64,000 nt of DNA from an uncultured Methylopila sp. (lineage in GTDB: Bacteria > Pseudomonadota > Alphaproteobacteria > Rhizobiales > Methylopilaceae): NCBI GenBank assembly GCA_902168115.1, contig CABHPB010000066.1, forward strand, positions 1 to 64,000. Direction: 5' to 3'. The notes beneath the pieces are model-generated. The model had not been told where the DNA came from. It made no database searches and saw only the letters and a program-made list of their open reading frames with translations. Every line of letters begins with the position of its first letter. Within the stretch, counting starts at the first letter, position 1. Of this stretch, positions 35,326 to 43,474 are shown piece after piece. The position numbers were made by a program, and so were the translations under genes.

Positions 35326-36308
35326 GCCGCGGATCCCGAAAGGTGGCGCTCGGCGAGTTCGACGGTGCCGCGCGTGAAGGGCTCGCCCATCGCCTGCGCG
35401 GTCGGCGTCTCGGCGTGGCTCGCGACCCAGGCGGTCAGCTGGAGCCGCCGCAGCATCACCAGCGTCGGGAGGATCGCCTCGTCCTTCGCGGCGACGGGCG
35501 CGACCTCGCGATAGCCGGACAGCCACGCCGCGCGCAGCTCGGGGATGAAGGGTTCGTGCTCCATGAAGCTCACCGCGGCGGCGAAGTCGTACATGAACCA
35601 GCTGAAGCCGCAGTCGTCGAAGTCGATCACCGACAGCCGCTCGCCGTCGACGAGCAGGTTGGCGGGCCTCAGATCGGCGTGGATCAGGCCGAAGGTCTCC
35701 GGGCTCGCGCCATAGGCCTCGACCTCGGCCTGCAACCTTTCGGCGAGACGCTCGAGCGTCGCCTCGCCGGCCTTGTCGAGACCGAGCGCGGCGCGCCAGT
35801 CGCCCCAATAGGCGCGTTTCCCGGCGATGGCGTCGAAATCCCATGTCTTGCGATGGAAGCCGGCGGCCGGCCGCCAGCGGCGCGCATGGCCGTGCAGGCC
35901 GGCGGTCACCCGGCCGAGCACGCGATACCAGTTCGCAAGGTCGGTTCCGGGCGCGGGCTCGCTGCCGCCTAGAAACTCGAAGGCCGCGACATGGCGCAGG
36001 CTGCCGTCGTCGTCGAAGGCGCCGAGGAGTTCGCCGTCGGTCCGGCGCAGCGGCTCAGGCGTCACGGCCACGCCGTCCGCGCGCAGCGCAGAAATCCAGT
36101 CGAGCTCCGAGCGGATCTCTTCGAGCGAATGATAGTCCGGGCGGTGCACGCGGAAGACGACCGGGCGGCCGTCGCGGCCCTCGGCCATGAAGGTCGCGTT
36201 CTCGGAGATCGTCAGCAGGCGCAGCGGCGCATCGTGCGCCAGCCCCCATTCCGGGAGGCCCGACCGTAGGCCGGCCTCCAGCCGCCCGAGAAAGCCGTCG
36301 TCATACAT
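35322..36308 (-). CDS. Aminoglycoside-phosphotransferase-fold small-molecule kinase
   Basis: 328 residues, cytoplasm. The APH kinase catalytic loop is HADLRPANLLVD (about 220-231), followed by the metal-binding segment VIDFDDCGFSWFMYDFA. Upstream lies FRVHRPDYHSLEEI with a nucleotide-contact Glu helix. This is the fold of hydroxylysine kinase and bacterial amino-alcohol kinases. Translational coupling to the PLP phospho-lyase recalls the human hydroxylysine kinase/phospho-lyase pair. The ATG at 36308 is used; the longer frame to 36395 runs through the operator palindrome. The substrate is probably a hydroxylated amine or amino acid, which cannot be specified. Confidence 0.78.
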   Translation of the reverse strand: MYDDGFLGRLEAGLRSGLPEWGLAHDAPLRLLTISENATFMAEGRDGRPVVFRVHRPDYHSLEEIRSELDWISALRADGVAVTPEPLRRTDGELLGAFDDDGSLRHVAAFEFLGGSEPAPGTDLANWYRVLGRVTAGLHGHARRWRPAAGFHRKTWDFDAIAGKRAYWGDWRAALGLDKAGEATLERLAERLQAEVEAYGASPETFGLIHADLRPANLLVDGERLSVIDFDDCGFSWFMYDFAAAVSFMEHEPFIPELRAAWLSGYREVAPVAAKDEAILPTLVMLRRLQLTAWVASHAETPTAQAMGEPFTRGTVELAERHLSGSAA

Positions 36309-36368
36309 GGCGCGTCCCGCCGTCTCGCGTCGCCGACCCCGCGAGACATCCCACAACGATGTGACCCA

Positions 36369-36387
36369 TGCAACATAATATGTTGCA
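36369..36387. promoter_or_regulatory. Operator palindrome in front of the kinase/phospho-lyase genes
   Basis: TGCAACATAATATGTTGCA has two perfect 9-bp arms around one central base, and lies 61 bp upstream of the kinase start codon and just after the DeoR gene. It is the most perfect operator-like dyad noted in the window and is AT-rich inside a GC-rich genome. The neighbouring DeoR protein is the natural candidate to bind it. Confidence 0.6.
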
Positions 36388-36407
36388 CATCCCACAATTG
36401 CAGCCGG

Positions 36408-37169
36408 TCAGGCGACGACCACCTCGACGCCGTGGCGCTCGAGCGCGCGCCCCAGCGGCCCGTCCGGCGTCTCGTCGCACACGACCGTCGCGAGCTCCCG
36501 CCATGACGCGAAGCGCGCGGTGAAGACCTTGTGGAACTTGGAGTGGTCGACCGTGACCATCGTCTCGGCCGCGCGCGACACCAGCTTGGCGTAGACGGCG
36601 GCCGGCTCGACCAGCGCGTCGGACACGCCCTCCGCCGTCAGCCCGCTCGCGCCGACGATCGCGACATCTGCGGAGAAGTCGTCGAGGAAGCGCGCGGTGA
36701 GCGCGCCGACGGTCGCGCCCTCGCTCGCGAGATAGGCGCCCGGAGCCATGATCAGCGTGATCGTGGGGTTGGCCGCGAGCACGGTGGCCGCGCTGAAGGA
36801 ATGCGTGATCACCGTCAGGTCGCGGTGGTCGGCGGCGATCCGGCGCGCGACATGGGTGGTCGTCGCGCCGGACCCGATGAGGATCGTGGAGCCGGCCTTG
36901 ATCCGCGCCGATGCGGCGCGCGCGATGCGCTCGCGCTCCGCCACGAACAGGGTGTGCCGCTGGCCGACCGACGGCTCGGAGCTCGGCGTCCGCACCGCCC
37001 CGCCATAGGTGCGGTTGATCAGCTTGCGCTCGGTGAGCTCGTCGAGGTCGCGCCGGATCGTCTCGGTCGAGACGTTCATCCGATCGGCGAGGTCGGCGAC
37101 GCGCAGGCTCGGCGCGCGCGACAGTTCGGAGAGGATTTCGGAATGACGGGAGGATTTGGAGAGCTTCAT
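36408..37169 (-). CDS. DeoR-family transcriptional regulator (second)
   Basis: 253 residues. The helix-turn-helix is at about 19-50 (VADLADRMNVSTETIRRDLD), followed by NRTYGGAVRTPSSEPS and a DeoR effector domain with GSTILIGSGATTTHVA near 95-110. The ATG at 37169 is chosen because it starts the folded region; an upstream ATG at 37262 would add 31 low-complexity residues. It heads the kinase/phospho-lyase unit, with the perfect palindrome between. A phosphorylated amino alcohol would make a fitting effector, since this family senses phosphorylated ligands. Confidence 0.85.
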   Translation of the reverse strand: MKLSKSSRHSEILSELSRAPSLRVADLADRMNVSTETIRRDLDELTERKLINRTYGGAVRTPSSEPSVGQRHTLFVAERERIARAASARIKAGSTILIGSGATTTHVARRIAADHRDLTVITHSFSAATVLAANPTITLIMAPGAYLASEGATVGALTARFLDDFSADVAIVGASGLTAEGVSDALVEPAAVYAKLVSRAAETMVTVDHSKFHKVFTARFASWRELATVVCDETPDGPLGRALERHGVEVVVA

Positions 37170-37380
37170 GGAGATCCGGCGCGACGGCCCGTGAGCGGGG
37201 CGCGCGAGGATAGCATGCGCCGCGCACGAAGAAGCTGAGCTATTCCCAGAGATCGCGTTCATCGGCTCAGGCTCCCGAGGCGGGGTTGCGGCGCGCCCCC
37301 GGGCGCCACGGCGCTATCCCGCGCGAAGCCGGGTGTCGACGACTTCGGCGTCGAGCGCGCGGCTGCCGAAAAAGTCGTGG

Positions 37381-37400
37381 ATGCCCGCAAGCGCGGGCAT
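37381..37400 (-). terminator. Hairpin past guanine deaminase
   Basis: ATGCCCGC-AAGC-GCGGGCAT forms a perfect 8-bp stem 18 bp beyond the guanine deaminase stop codon. There is no clear T-run. It resembles the extragenic palindrome at 13665-13687, so it may be a repeat copy serving as a transcript end. Confidence 0.5.
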
Positions 37401-37417
37401 GACGGCTGCGGGTCGGA

Positions 37418-38752
37418 TCAGTCGCCCGCATTGTTCTGATCCCGGCCGTGCAGCTTGCGCCCCGCGACGTAGGTTGCGCGGATGGCGCGGTCGTCGGCGA
37501 GGATCATCTGCACGAACACGGCTTCCGACAGGCTCCCGACCTCGCGCATGCGCCGGCGGATCAGCGGCGTCGAGTTGAGGTCGAGCACGACGACGTCGGC
37601 CTCTTTCCCCGCCGCGAGGTTGCCGACCTTGTCGTCCATCTTGAGGGCGCCCGCGCTTCCCATCGTGGCGAGCCAGAGGGCGCGGACCGGGTGCAGGCTG
37701 TAGCCGCGCAGCTGCGCGATCTCGTAGGCCGCCTTCATGGTGTCGAACATCGACAGCGACGAGCCGCCGCCGATGTCGGTGGCGAGGCCGACGCAGATCG
37801 GATCGGCGCAGTCGCGCAACCCCTTCATGTCGAACAGGCCGGACCCGATGAAGGCGTTGGACGTCGGGCAGTGCGAGATCGCGGAGCCGGTCTCCTTCAG
37901 CCGCGCGATCTCGCGCTCGGTCAGGTGAATGCAGTGGCCAAAATTGGCCCCCTCCCCGATCAGCCCGAAGGCCTCGTAGACCCCGAGATAGTCGGGCGCG
38001 TCCCGATAGAGCTCGCGGACCCATCGGATCTCGGCGAGGTTCTCCGACATGTGTGTCTGCATCAGCGTGGTCGGGTTCTCCCGCCACAGCGCGCCCGTCG
38101 CCTCGAGCTGCTCGGGCGTCGAGGTGACGGCGAAGCGGGGCGTGACAGCATAGGTCAGCCGGCCGCGACCGTGCCACTTCGCGATCAGCGCCCTGGAGTC
38201 GTCGTAGCCCGAGCGGACGTCGTCGCGCAGCGCCTGCGGGCAGTTGCGGTCCATCAGGTTCTTGCCCGTCGCGATCCGCATGTTCCGCTGGAGCGCCGCC
38301 TCGAACAGCGCGTCGACCGAGGCCGGATAGGTCGCCGAGAACACGCTCGCCGAGGTGATCCCGTGGGCAAGGCACTGGTCGAGATAACCCTCGGCGCCCG
38401 CGCGGGCGTAGTGCGGGTCGGCGTATCTGGTCTCGGCCGGGAAGGTGTAGGTCTCGAGCCATTCGAGCAGCTGCTCGCCGTAGGAGCCGATGATCTCCAT
38501 CTGCGGGTAGTGCGCGTGGCTGTCGACGAAGCCCGCCATGACCAGATGGCCGGGATAGGCGTCCACCACGACGCCGGGATGGCGCGCGAGCGTCTCGGCC
38601 GCCGCCCCGACGTCGACGATGCGCCCGCCGTCGATCACGACGGCGCCGTCCTCGCAATGGTCAACGGCCGCCTCCGGGCCGACCCGGAAAGGATCGTCCC
38701 GGAAGGCGAGCGTCTGGCCGCGGATGGCGAAGGTTGGAGATGACGCCGTCAT
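37418..38752 (-). CDS. guaD: Guanine deaminase
   Basis: 444 residues. An amidohydrolase-family zinc enzyme that converts guanine to xanthine and ammonia. Metal ligands appear in GFVDSHAHYPQ (HxH, about 82-84), a further His in MQTHMSENLAEI, the His in NFGHCIHLTE, and Asp in VGLATDIGGGSSLSMF. The SHCPTSNAFIGSG segment is characteristic of guanine deaminases. The ATG at 38752 gives the normal family length; the frame continues upstream through non-homologous sequence. No xanthine dehydrogenase genes are adjacent. Physiological role: purine salvage/nitrogen release. Confidence 0.92.
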   Translation of the reverse strand: MTASSPTFAIRGQTLAFRDDPFRVGPEAAVDHCEDGAVVIDGGRIVDVGAAAETLARHPGVVVDAYPGHLVMAGFVDSHAHYPQMEIIGSYGEQLLEWLETYTFPAETRYADPHYARAGAEGYLDQCLAHGITSASVFSATYPASVDALFEAALQRNMRIATGKNLMDRNCPQALRDDVRSGYDDSRALIAKWHGRGRLTYAVTPRFAVTSTPEQLEATGALWRENPTTLMQTHMSENLAEIRWVRELYRDAPDYLGVYEAFGLIGEGANFGHCIHLTEREIARLKETGSAISHCPTSNAFIGSGLFDMKGLRDCADPICVGLATDIGGGSSLSMFDTMKAAYEIAQLRGYSLHPVRALWLATMGSAGALKMDDKVGNLAAGKEADVVVLDLNSTPLIRRRMREVGSLSEAVFVQMILADDRAIRATYVAGRKLHGRDQNNAGD

Positions 38753-38949
38753 ACGCGCGACGTCCAAGCGTTCGTGCAGGATCGCTGGGCCGGACCTCCT
38801 GCATGCTTCGAGACGCAGGCCGCCGGCTGGCTCCTCGGCATGAATAGGGGCGGGGCATGCACGAGCGCGGGAAGAGGCTTGACGCCGACATCCCCGGCCG
38901 CGCGCGCGACCCGCGCCAGCGCGGCGTCCGGCGGCAGGTCGTCTGGCAT
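38749..38949 (-). pseudogene. Possible 5' remnant of a gene cut by a mosaic repeat
   Basis: An ATG at 38949 has an excellent ribosome site (GAGGAAG, 4 bp away) and opens a plausible start (MPDDLPPDAALARVARAAGD). After about 35 codons the frame runs into the partial mosaic repeat at 38800-38843 and ends soon after. No family recognised. It could be a truncated former neighbour of guaD or a chance small frame. Confidence 0.3.
38800..38843. repeat. Intergenic mosaic repeat, partial copy 3
   Basis: TGCATGCTTCGAGACG followed by GGCTCCTCGGCATGA matches the left half of the elements at 15415 and 19782; the right half is missing. It lies in the 468-bp region between guaD and the 88-residue membrane protein gene, in which I see only this repeat and the possible gene remnant. 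Confidence 0.65.
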
Positions 38950-39220
38950 GTGCTTCCTCGCTCCTGTGACGGGCGTTCGGTTGCGAGCATAGGCGCATCG
39001 CGATGCAATGAGGAGGACGTCCAAGCCCGCGCCAGCCGGCGCCTCGACCGCGCGATCGGGCACGGCACGACGCGCATGCGACCCCATGTCGATGACGCGG
39101 TGACTCAACCTGAATCTGGCCTACCGCCGCTTTCGGAGCGGCGTTACCCTCATCCGAAAGAGCCCCTCGACGCCCGCCCGCGTTCGATCGACGCTTCGCC
39201 GAGCGTTCGATGGAGGCTGC

Positions 39221-39487
39221 ATGACGGAACTCGCTGCGGGACCGTGGATGGCGGACCTCGCGCTCGCGCTGCTCGCGGTGGAGGCGGCGGCGGTGTGGGC
39301 GCTCGGGCGCCGGCGGCCGGGCTGGCCGTCGCTGTCCGAGATCGCGCCGTTCCTGCTCGCCGGCGCCGGGCTGCTCGTCGCCTTGAGGGCGGCGCTCGCC
39401 GGCTGGGACTGGCGATGGATCGGCGCCGCGCTCGCGGCCTCAGGCGTCGCGCACGCCGTCGATCTGGCGCGGCGCTTTCGCCGCTGA
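39221..39487 (+). CDS. Small two/three-helix membrane protein beside tspO
   Basis: 88 residues, not recognised. Hydrophobic helices at about 8-29 and 40-60, with a third weak one near 66-80, separated by short Arg-rich loops (GRRRPGW). A GGAGG ribosome site lies 4 bp before the ATG. The last 48 bp overlap the end of tspO on the opposite strand. It lies at the border of the photosynthesis cluster, so a role in pigment or membrane biogenesis is possible. Coding status is supported by the ribosome site and the clean hydrophobic pattern only. Confidence 0.55.
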   Translation: MTELAAGPWMADLALALLAVEAAAVWALGRRRPGWPSLSEIAPFLLAGAGLLVALRAALAGWDWRWIGAALAASGVAHAVDLARRFRR

Positions 39488-39961
39488 ACCGAAGGGCCCG
39501 TTGAGGCGCACGATCTGCCAATTCAGGTAGCTGGCGAAGCTGACCCAGATGAGATACGGCGCGAGCAGCAGCGACGCCGTCGGGCTGAACGGCCAGAACA
39601 GGACGATCGGCGCGAGGATCGAGAGCCACAGAGCGACAACCTCGACCAGCGCGTGGTCGGGCCTGCGCCGCCAGAAGAACAGCACGTTCCAGAGCACGTT
39701 GAGCGCGCCGTTCAGCAGGTAGAGGCCGACGACGACGAAGCGCGCGCGCTCGTCCGGCGCATCGCGCCAGGCGAGCACGGCGGCCGCCACGCAGAGCGCA
39801 AAGATGACCGTCCAGGCCGGCCCGAAGGCCCAGTCCGGCGGCTGCAGCCGCGGCCTCTTCAGCCTGCGATACCAGTCGTCGAGCCGCGTCAGCTTCCCGC
39901 CGGCGATCGCGACGACCAGCGCCCAGGCGATCGCCGCGAGCGAGGGCCAGAGCAGGCTCAT
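39440..39961 (-). CDS. tspO: TspO/MBR-family tryptophan-rich sensory protein
   Basis: 173 residues with five membrane helices. TspO binds tetrapyrroles and in Rhodobacter sphaeroides tunes photosynthesis-gene expression with oxygen. The family core is visible: W in RLKRPRLQPPDWAFGPAWTV, GLYLLNGALNVLWNVLFFWR, and the last helix APYLIWVSFASYLNWQIVRLN. The start codon overlaps the bchP stop (ATGA at 39961-39958). The C-terminal extension beyond residue 155 is polar. The bchG-LhaA-like-bchP-tspO order is that of known purple-bacterial clusters. Confidence 0.9.
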   Translation of the reverse strand: MSLLWPSLAAIAWALVVAIAGGKLTRLDDWYRRLKRPRLQPPDWAFGPAWTVIFALCVAAAVLAWRDAPDERARFVVVGLYLLNGALNVLWNVLFFWRRRPDHALVEVVALWLSILAPIVLFWPFSPTASLLLAPYLIWVSFASYLNWQIVRLNGPFGSAAKAPRQIDGVRDA

Positions 39962-41181
39962 GCCCGCTTGTCCGACGCCTCGCCCCATGGCCGGACCATG
40001 CCGAAGAGATGGGCCAGGTCCTTGAAGAACACCCGCACATGCGCCATCGGCTCGGACCGCACGAGCCCCTTGTCGAGATAGGCCTGCCAGGTCAGCCGCT
40101 GGATGTCGGCGTCGCCGCACAGCGCCACGAAACGCTCGCGCCGCCGGTCGTTCGCGTACCAGAACCACTGCAGGATCGAGAGCGCGAGGAACACGCGGCC
40201 GTGCTGGCGCAGGAAACGCTTGCGCAGTTTTGAGAGCGCCCGCACGTCGCCGGTTTTCAAGAAAAGCCCTGTCTGCTCGGCGGCCATTCGGCCGCAGGCC
40301 ATGGCGTAGTAGATGCCCTCGCCCGAGGCCGGCGCGACGACTCCCGCGGCGTCGCCGGTCAGGACGACGTCGCGGCCGTTGTCCCAGCGCTTCAGCGGCT
40401 TGAGCGGGATCGGCGCTCCCTCGCGCCTCAGCGTCCGGCAGTCTGTCAGCCCGATCTTGGCGCGCAGCGCGCCCACGGATTCGCGCAGACCAAACCCCTT
40501 GTGGGCGCTGCCCGTGCCGATGCTCGCGGTCCGGCCGTGGGGGAAGATCCAGGAGTAGAAATCGGGCGAGAAGCGGCCCTGATAGTAGATGTCGCAGCGC
40601 GCGGCGTCGAAGGCCTCGTCCCGCCGGTCCGGGGCCTCGACGATCTCGTGATAGGCGAAGACGAAGGGCGCCTTGACGCCCGGCAGCGCCGACCGCGCCA
40701 CTCCACTGTTCGCTCCGTCCGCCCCGACGACGCAGCGCGCCGGCGTGCGGCGAAGCTCCGCCTCCGCCGCGCCCTTCGGCCGCCAGACCACGACGGCCCC
40801 GCCCGCCGCGTCGCGCTCGATCGCGATGAAGCTCCCGGTGAGCCGGGTCGCCCCGACTCGCGCGGCGCGGTCGCGCAGCCATTCATCGAAGACGTCCCGG
40901 TCGACCATGCCGACGAAGCCGTTCTCGATCGGCATATCGACGCCGCGCTCGGACGGCGCGATCACCCGCGCCGACCTCGCCCGCGCGACGAGAAGGCTTT
41001 CGGGCACGTCGAAGTCGGAGAGCGTGCGCGGCGGGATGGCCCCGCCGCAGGGCTTTGTCCGGCCCGCGCGGTCGAGCAGCGCGACGCGATGGCCCGCGCG
41101 GGCGAGATCGGCCGCCGCGGTCGCGCCGGACGGCCCGCCTCCGACCACGACCACATCGAACGAGTCCGCCGGATCGGTCAT
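39958..41181 (-). CDS. bchP: Geranylgeranyl (bacterio)chlorophyll reductase
   Basis: 407 residues. A FAD/NADPH enzyme that reduces three double bonds in the geranylgeranyl tail of bacteriochlorophyll to phytyl. The N-terminal FAD motif is VVVGGGPSGATAAADLARAG (about 10-29), followed by KPCGGAIPPRTL, a signature of the ChlP/BchP family. A second FAD contact is VVLTGDAAGVVAPASGEGIYYAM near 295-317. Membrane-associated but without clear membrane helices. It stands between the LhaA-like gene and tspO on the minus strand. Confidence 0.94.
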   Translation of the reverse strand: MTDPADSFDVVVVGGGPSGATAAADLARAGHRVALLDRAGRTKPCGGAIPPRTLSDFDVPESLLVARARSARVIAPSERGVDMPIENGFVGMVDRDVFDEWLRDRAARVGATRLTGSFIAIERDAAGGAVVVWRPKGAAEAELRRTPARCVVGADGANSGVARSALPGVKAPFVFAYHEIVEAPDRRDEAFDAARCDIYYQGRFSPDFYSWIFPHGRTASIGTGSAHKGFGLRESVGALRAKIGLTDCRTLRREGAPIPLKPLKRWDNGRDVVLTGDAAGVVAPASGEGIYYAMACGRMAAEQTGLFLKTGDVRALSKLRKRFLRQHGRVFLALSILQWFWYANDRRRERFVALCGDADIQRLTWQAYLDKGLVRSEPMAHVRVFFKDLAHLFGMVRPWGEASDKRA

Positions 41182-41197
41182 GGCCGTGTCCCGTGAG

Positions 41198-42523
41198 CTA
41201 GAGGGAGGTGAGCGCGGGCTCTGCGCCGCGCGCGGAGAGATCGCGCGTCGCCGGACGGGCGCCGAGCCGCAGGGCGAAGACGGCGCAGCCGACGAACAGG
41301 GCGGCCTCGACCAGGAACACCGACGCGTAGCCGGGCGGCGCCGAGCCGAACGCGATGCGGGCGACGTCGGCGGCGCCGGCGCCGACCAGCCCGCCGAAGC
41401 CGAAGCCGATCGCCTGCGCCGCGCCCCACACGCCCATCCGGACGCCGCGGGTCGCCGGGTCGCCTTTGCCGGCGAGCCCCATCATCGAGCCGATCGCAGC
41501 CGCAGCGAACGCGCCGTTGCCGATCCCGAGCATGAGAACCGCCGGCCGGATCGCGGCCGGCGCGCCAAGCAGACCCGAAAGGGCGACGCAACCGAGCGCC
41601 GCCGCCGAGGCGAGGCAGCCAAACACGATCCAGCGTTTGAGCAGCCCGCCCTGCTCCTCGCCGAAGGCCCGCGACAGCAGGGCGACGCTCGCCATGCCGG
41701 CCAGCGTCCCGGCGTTCTGCAGCCCGGACAGCGAGGTCGTCTGGCCGGGCGTCATGCCGAAGACCAGCCCCGCGAAGGGTTCGAGCACGAGGTCCTGCAT
41801 CGAATAGGCGAGCATCGAGGCGAGCACGAACAGGGTGAAACGGCGCGCCTCGCGGTCCCGCCAGACGGAGGCGAGAGCCTGCCGGAACGGGGTCTCTCCC
41901 GTCCGTGGCCTGGGGCGCGCCTTGATCGACGGCTCGAGTCCGCTCACGGCGACGACGGCGACGAGGCAGGCGAGCAGCGACACAGCGGCTGACACCGCGA
42001 CCAGCCGCTCCCAGGAGAACGGGTCGAGCGCGCGGCCCGCCGCCGCGCCGGTGATCACGAAGCCGGCGATCATCATCACCCAGACGAGCGTCGCCGCCGC
42101 GGCCCGGCGTCCTTCGCCGACGTTCTCCGCGAGCAGCACGAGGAGGTTGGTTCCGCAGGCGCCGACGCCGACGCCGATCATCACGAAGGCGACCGCGGCG
42201 AGGCCGATTCCGGCCGGCACGCTCCAGGCCATGAGCGCCGTGGCGAGCGCCGCGGAAACGCCGCCGGCGGCGAGCACGACCATGCCGCCGATGATCCAGG
42301 GCGTGCGCCGTCCCGACCTGTCCGATCCAAATCCCCAGCGCGGGCGCAGCATCTGGACGGCGTAGTGCAGCGCCACGAGCCCGCCCGGCGCCAGCGCGGG
42401 CAGCGCGAGCTCCACCACCATCACGCGGTTCAGCGTCGAGGTCGTGAGCAGCACGACCGCGCCGAGCGCCGTCTGGACCAGCCCGAGCCGGACGATCTGG
42501 AGCCAGCCGAAGGGCGCGGTCAT
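41198..42523 (-). CDS. PucC/LhaA-family MFS protein next to bchG (ORF428 type)
   Basis: 441 residues with twelve membrane helices. The N-terminal helix carries GLVQTALGAVVLLTTSTLNRV, the family signature shared with LhaA and PucC. Further typical segments are SDRSGRRTPWIIGG and MLAYSMQDLVLEPFAG. These proteins help insert pigment or assemble light-harvesting complexes. Its position between bchG and bchP matches the ORF428/bch2 protein of Rhodobacter. Its ATG overlaps the bchG stop. The paralogue lhaA is at 54624. Confidence 0.9.
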   Translation of the reverse strand: MTAPFGWLQIVRLGLVQTALGAVVLLTTSTLNRVMVVELALPALAPGGLVALHYAVQMLRPRWGFGSDRSGRRTPWIIGGMVVLAAGGVSAALATALMAWSVPAGIGLAAVAFVMIGVGVGACGTNLLVLLAENVGEGRRAAAATLVWVMMIAGFVITGAAAGRALDPFSWERLVAVSAAVSLLACLVAVVAVSGLEPSIKARPRPRTGETPFRQALASVWRDREARRFTLFVLASMLAYSMQDLVLEPFAGLVFGMTPGQTTSLSGLQNAGTLAGMASVALLSRAFGEEQGGLLKRWIVFGCLASAAALGCVALSGLLGAPAAIRPAVLMLGIGNGAFAAAAIGSMMGLAGKGDPATRGVRMGVWGAAQAIGFGFGGLVGAGAADVARIAFGSAPPGYASVFLVEAALFVGCAVFALRLGARPATRDLSARGAEPALTSL

Positions 42524-43398
42524 CCTCCGCTTCCCGATGCGAGCGCGAAGGCGGCGGCCAGCATGCCGAGCACGTAGAGCGTCGTGCCCGTCGCGTTGTA
42601 CCAGGCGGCCCGGCCGCGCGGATCCTTCAGGAAGCGCACCATCAGAAAGACTTGACCTGCGAGCAGGACGCCGACCACGCCGGCGTGCCAAGGCCGGTCC
42701 CAGGCGAGCAGCGCGGCGATCACCCCGACCTGCGCGAGCGCCATGACCCAGCAGGCGAGGCGCGCGGCGCGCTCCGGGCCAAGCTGCACGGGAAGCGACC
42801 TCACGCCCATCTCGCGGTCGCCCTCGATCGCCTTGAAGTCGTTGAGTGTCATGATGCCGTGGGCGCCGAGGCTGTAGAGCAGCGCGAGCGCGACGACGCG
42901 GCCGTCCGGCGCGACGGCGGAGACGACCGCGGCGCCGGTGAACCATGGCAGCCCCTCGTAGCAGAGCCCGACCGCGGCGTTGCCCCACCAGCCGTTCTGT
43001 TTCAGCCGGAGCGGCGGCGCGCTGTAGGCCCAGGCGAGCGCGAGCCCGACGATCGCGGCCGCGAACACGGCAGGCCCGAGCGCGGCGCCTAGCGCGGCCG
43101 ACAGCGCCGTCCAGATGAGCGCGATCCAGAGCCCCCACCGTCCGGGGATCCGGCCGGAGGGAATGGGACGGTTCGGCTCGTTGATCGCGTCGACATGGCG
43201 GTCGAACCAGTCATTCGCAGCCTGGCTGGTGGCGCACACCAGCGGACCGGCGAGCAGCACGCCGGCGACCACCAGCGGCCAGCGCTCCGCGAGCGGCGCG
43301 CCCGAGGACACGAGGCCGCAACCGAAGGCCCACATCGGCGCGAACCAGGTGATGGGCTTCAGCAGTTCGACGACGGCGCTGGGCGCGGGCGCGGACAT
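42520..43398 (-). CDS. bchG: Bacteriochlorophyll synthase (bacteriochlorophyllide a geranylgeranyl transferase)
   Basis: 292 residues, inner membrane, UbiA family with about eight or nine helices. It attaches geranylgeranyl diphosphate to bacteriochlorophyllide a, the last assembly step before BchP. The two Asp-rich motifs are NDWFDRHVDAINEPNRPIPS (about 63-82) and LNDFKAIEGDREMG (about 185-198). It opens with LKPITWFAPMWAFGCG, as in chlorophyll synthases. First gene of the bchG-ORF428-bchP-tspO unit. A GTCCAACTTT-TTGAC element resembling a PpsR site lies 31 bp ahead. Confidence 0.95.
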   Translation of the reverse strand: MSAPAPSAVVELLKPITWFAPMWAFGCGLVSSGAPLAERWPLVVAGVLLAGPLVCATSQAANDWFDRHVDAINEPNRPIPSGRIPGRWGLWIALIWTALSAALGAALGPAVFAAAIVGLALAWAYSAPPLRLKQNGWWGNAAVGLCYEGLPWFTGAAVVSAVAPDGRVVALALLYSLGAHGIMTLNDFKAIEGDREMGVRSLPVQLGPERAARLACWVMALAQVGVIAALLAWDRPWHAGVVGVLLAGQVFLMVRFLKDPRGRAAWYNATGTTLYVLGMLAAAFALASGSGG

Positions 43399-43428
43399 GA
43401 CCGAGAGGCTAGAACGGCCGCTCCGAAG

Positions 43429-43471
43429 TGTCCAACTTTTTTGACGTTTTAGCCGTCAGTTTTTGTTGACG
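43429..43471 (-). promoter_or_regulatory. PpsR-like site and dyad upstream of bchG
   Basis: TGT-N12-ACG at 43429-43446 differs by one base from the PpsR/CrtJ consensus TGT-N12-ACA. Next to it is the dyad CGTCA-N8-TGACG (43454-43471). The same 16-base element, GTCCAACTTTTTTGAC, recurs with one change upstream of bchF. It fits oxygen/light repression by PpsR. Confidence 0.45.
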
Positions 43472-43474
43472 CCT

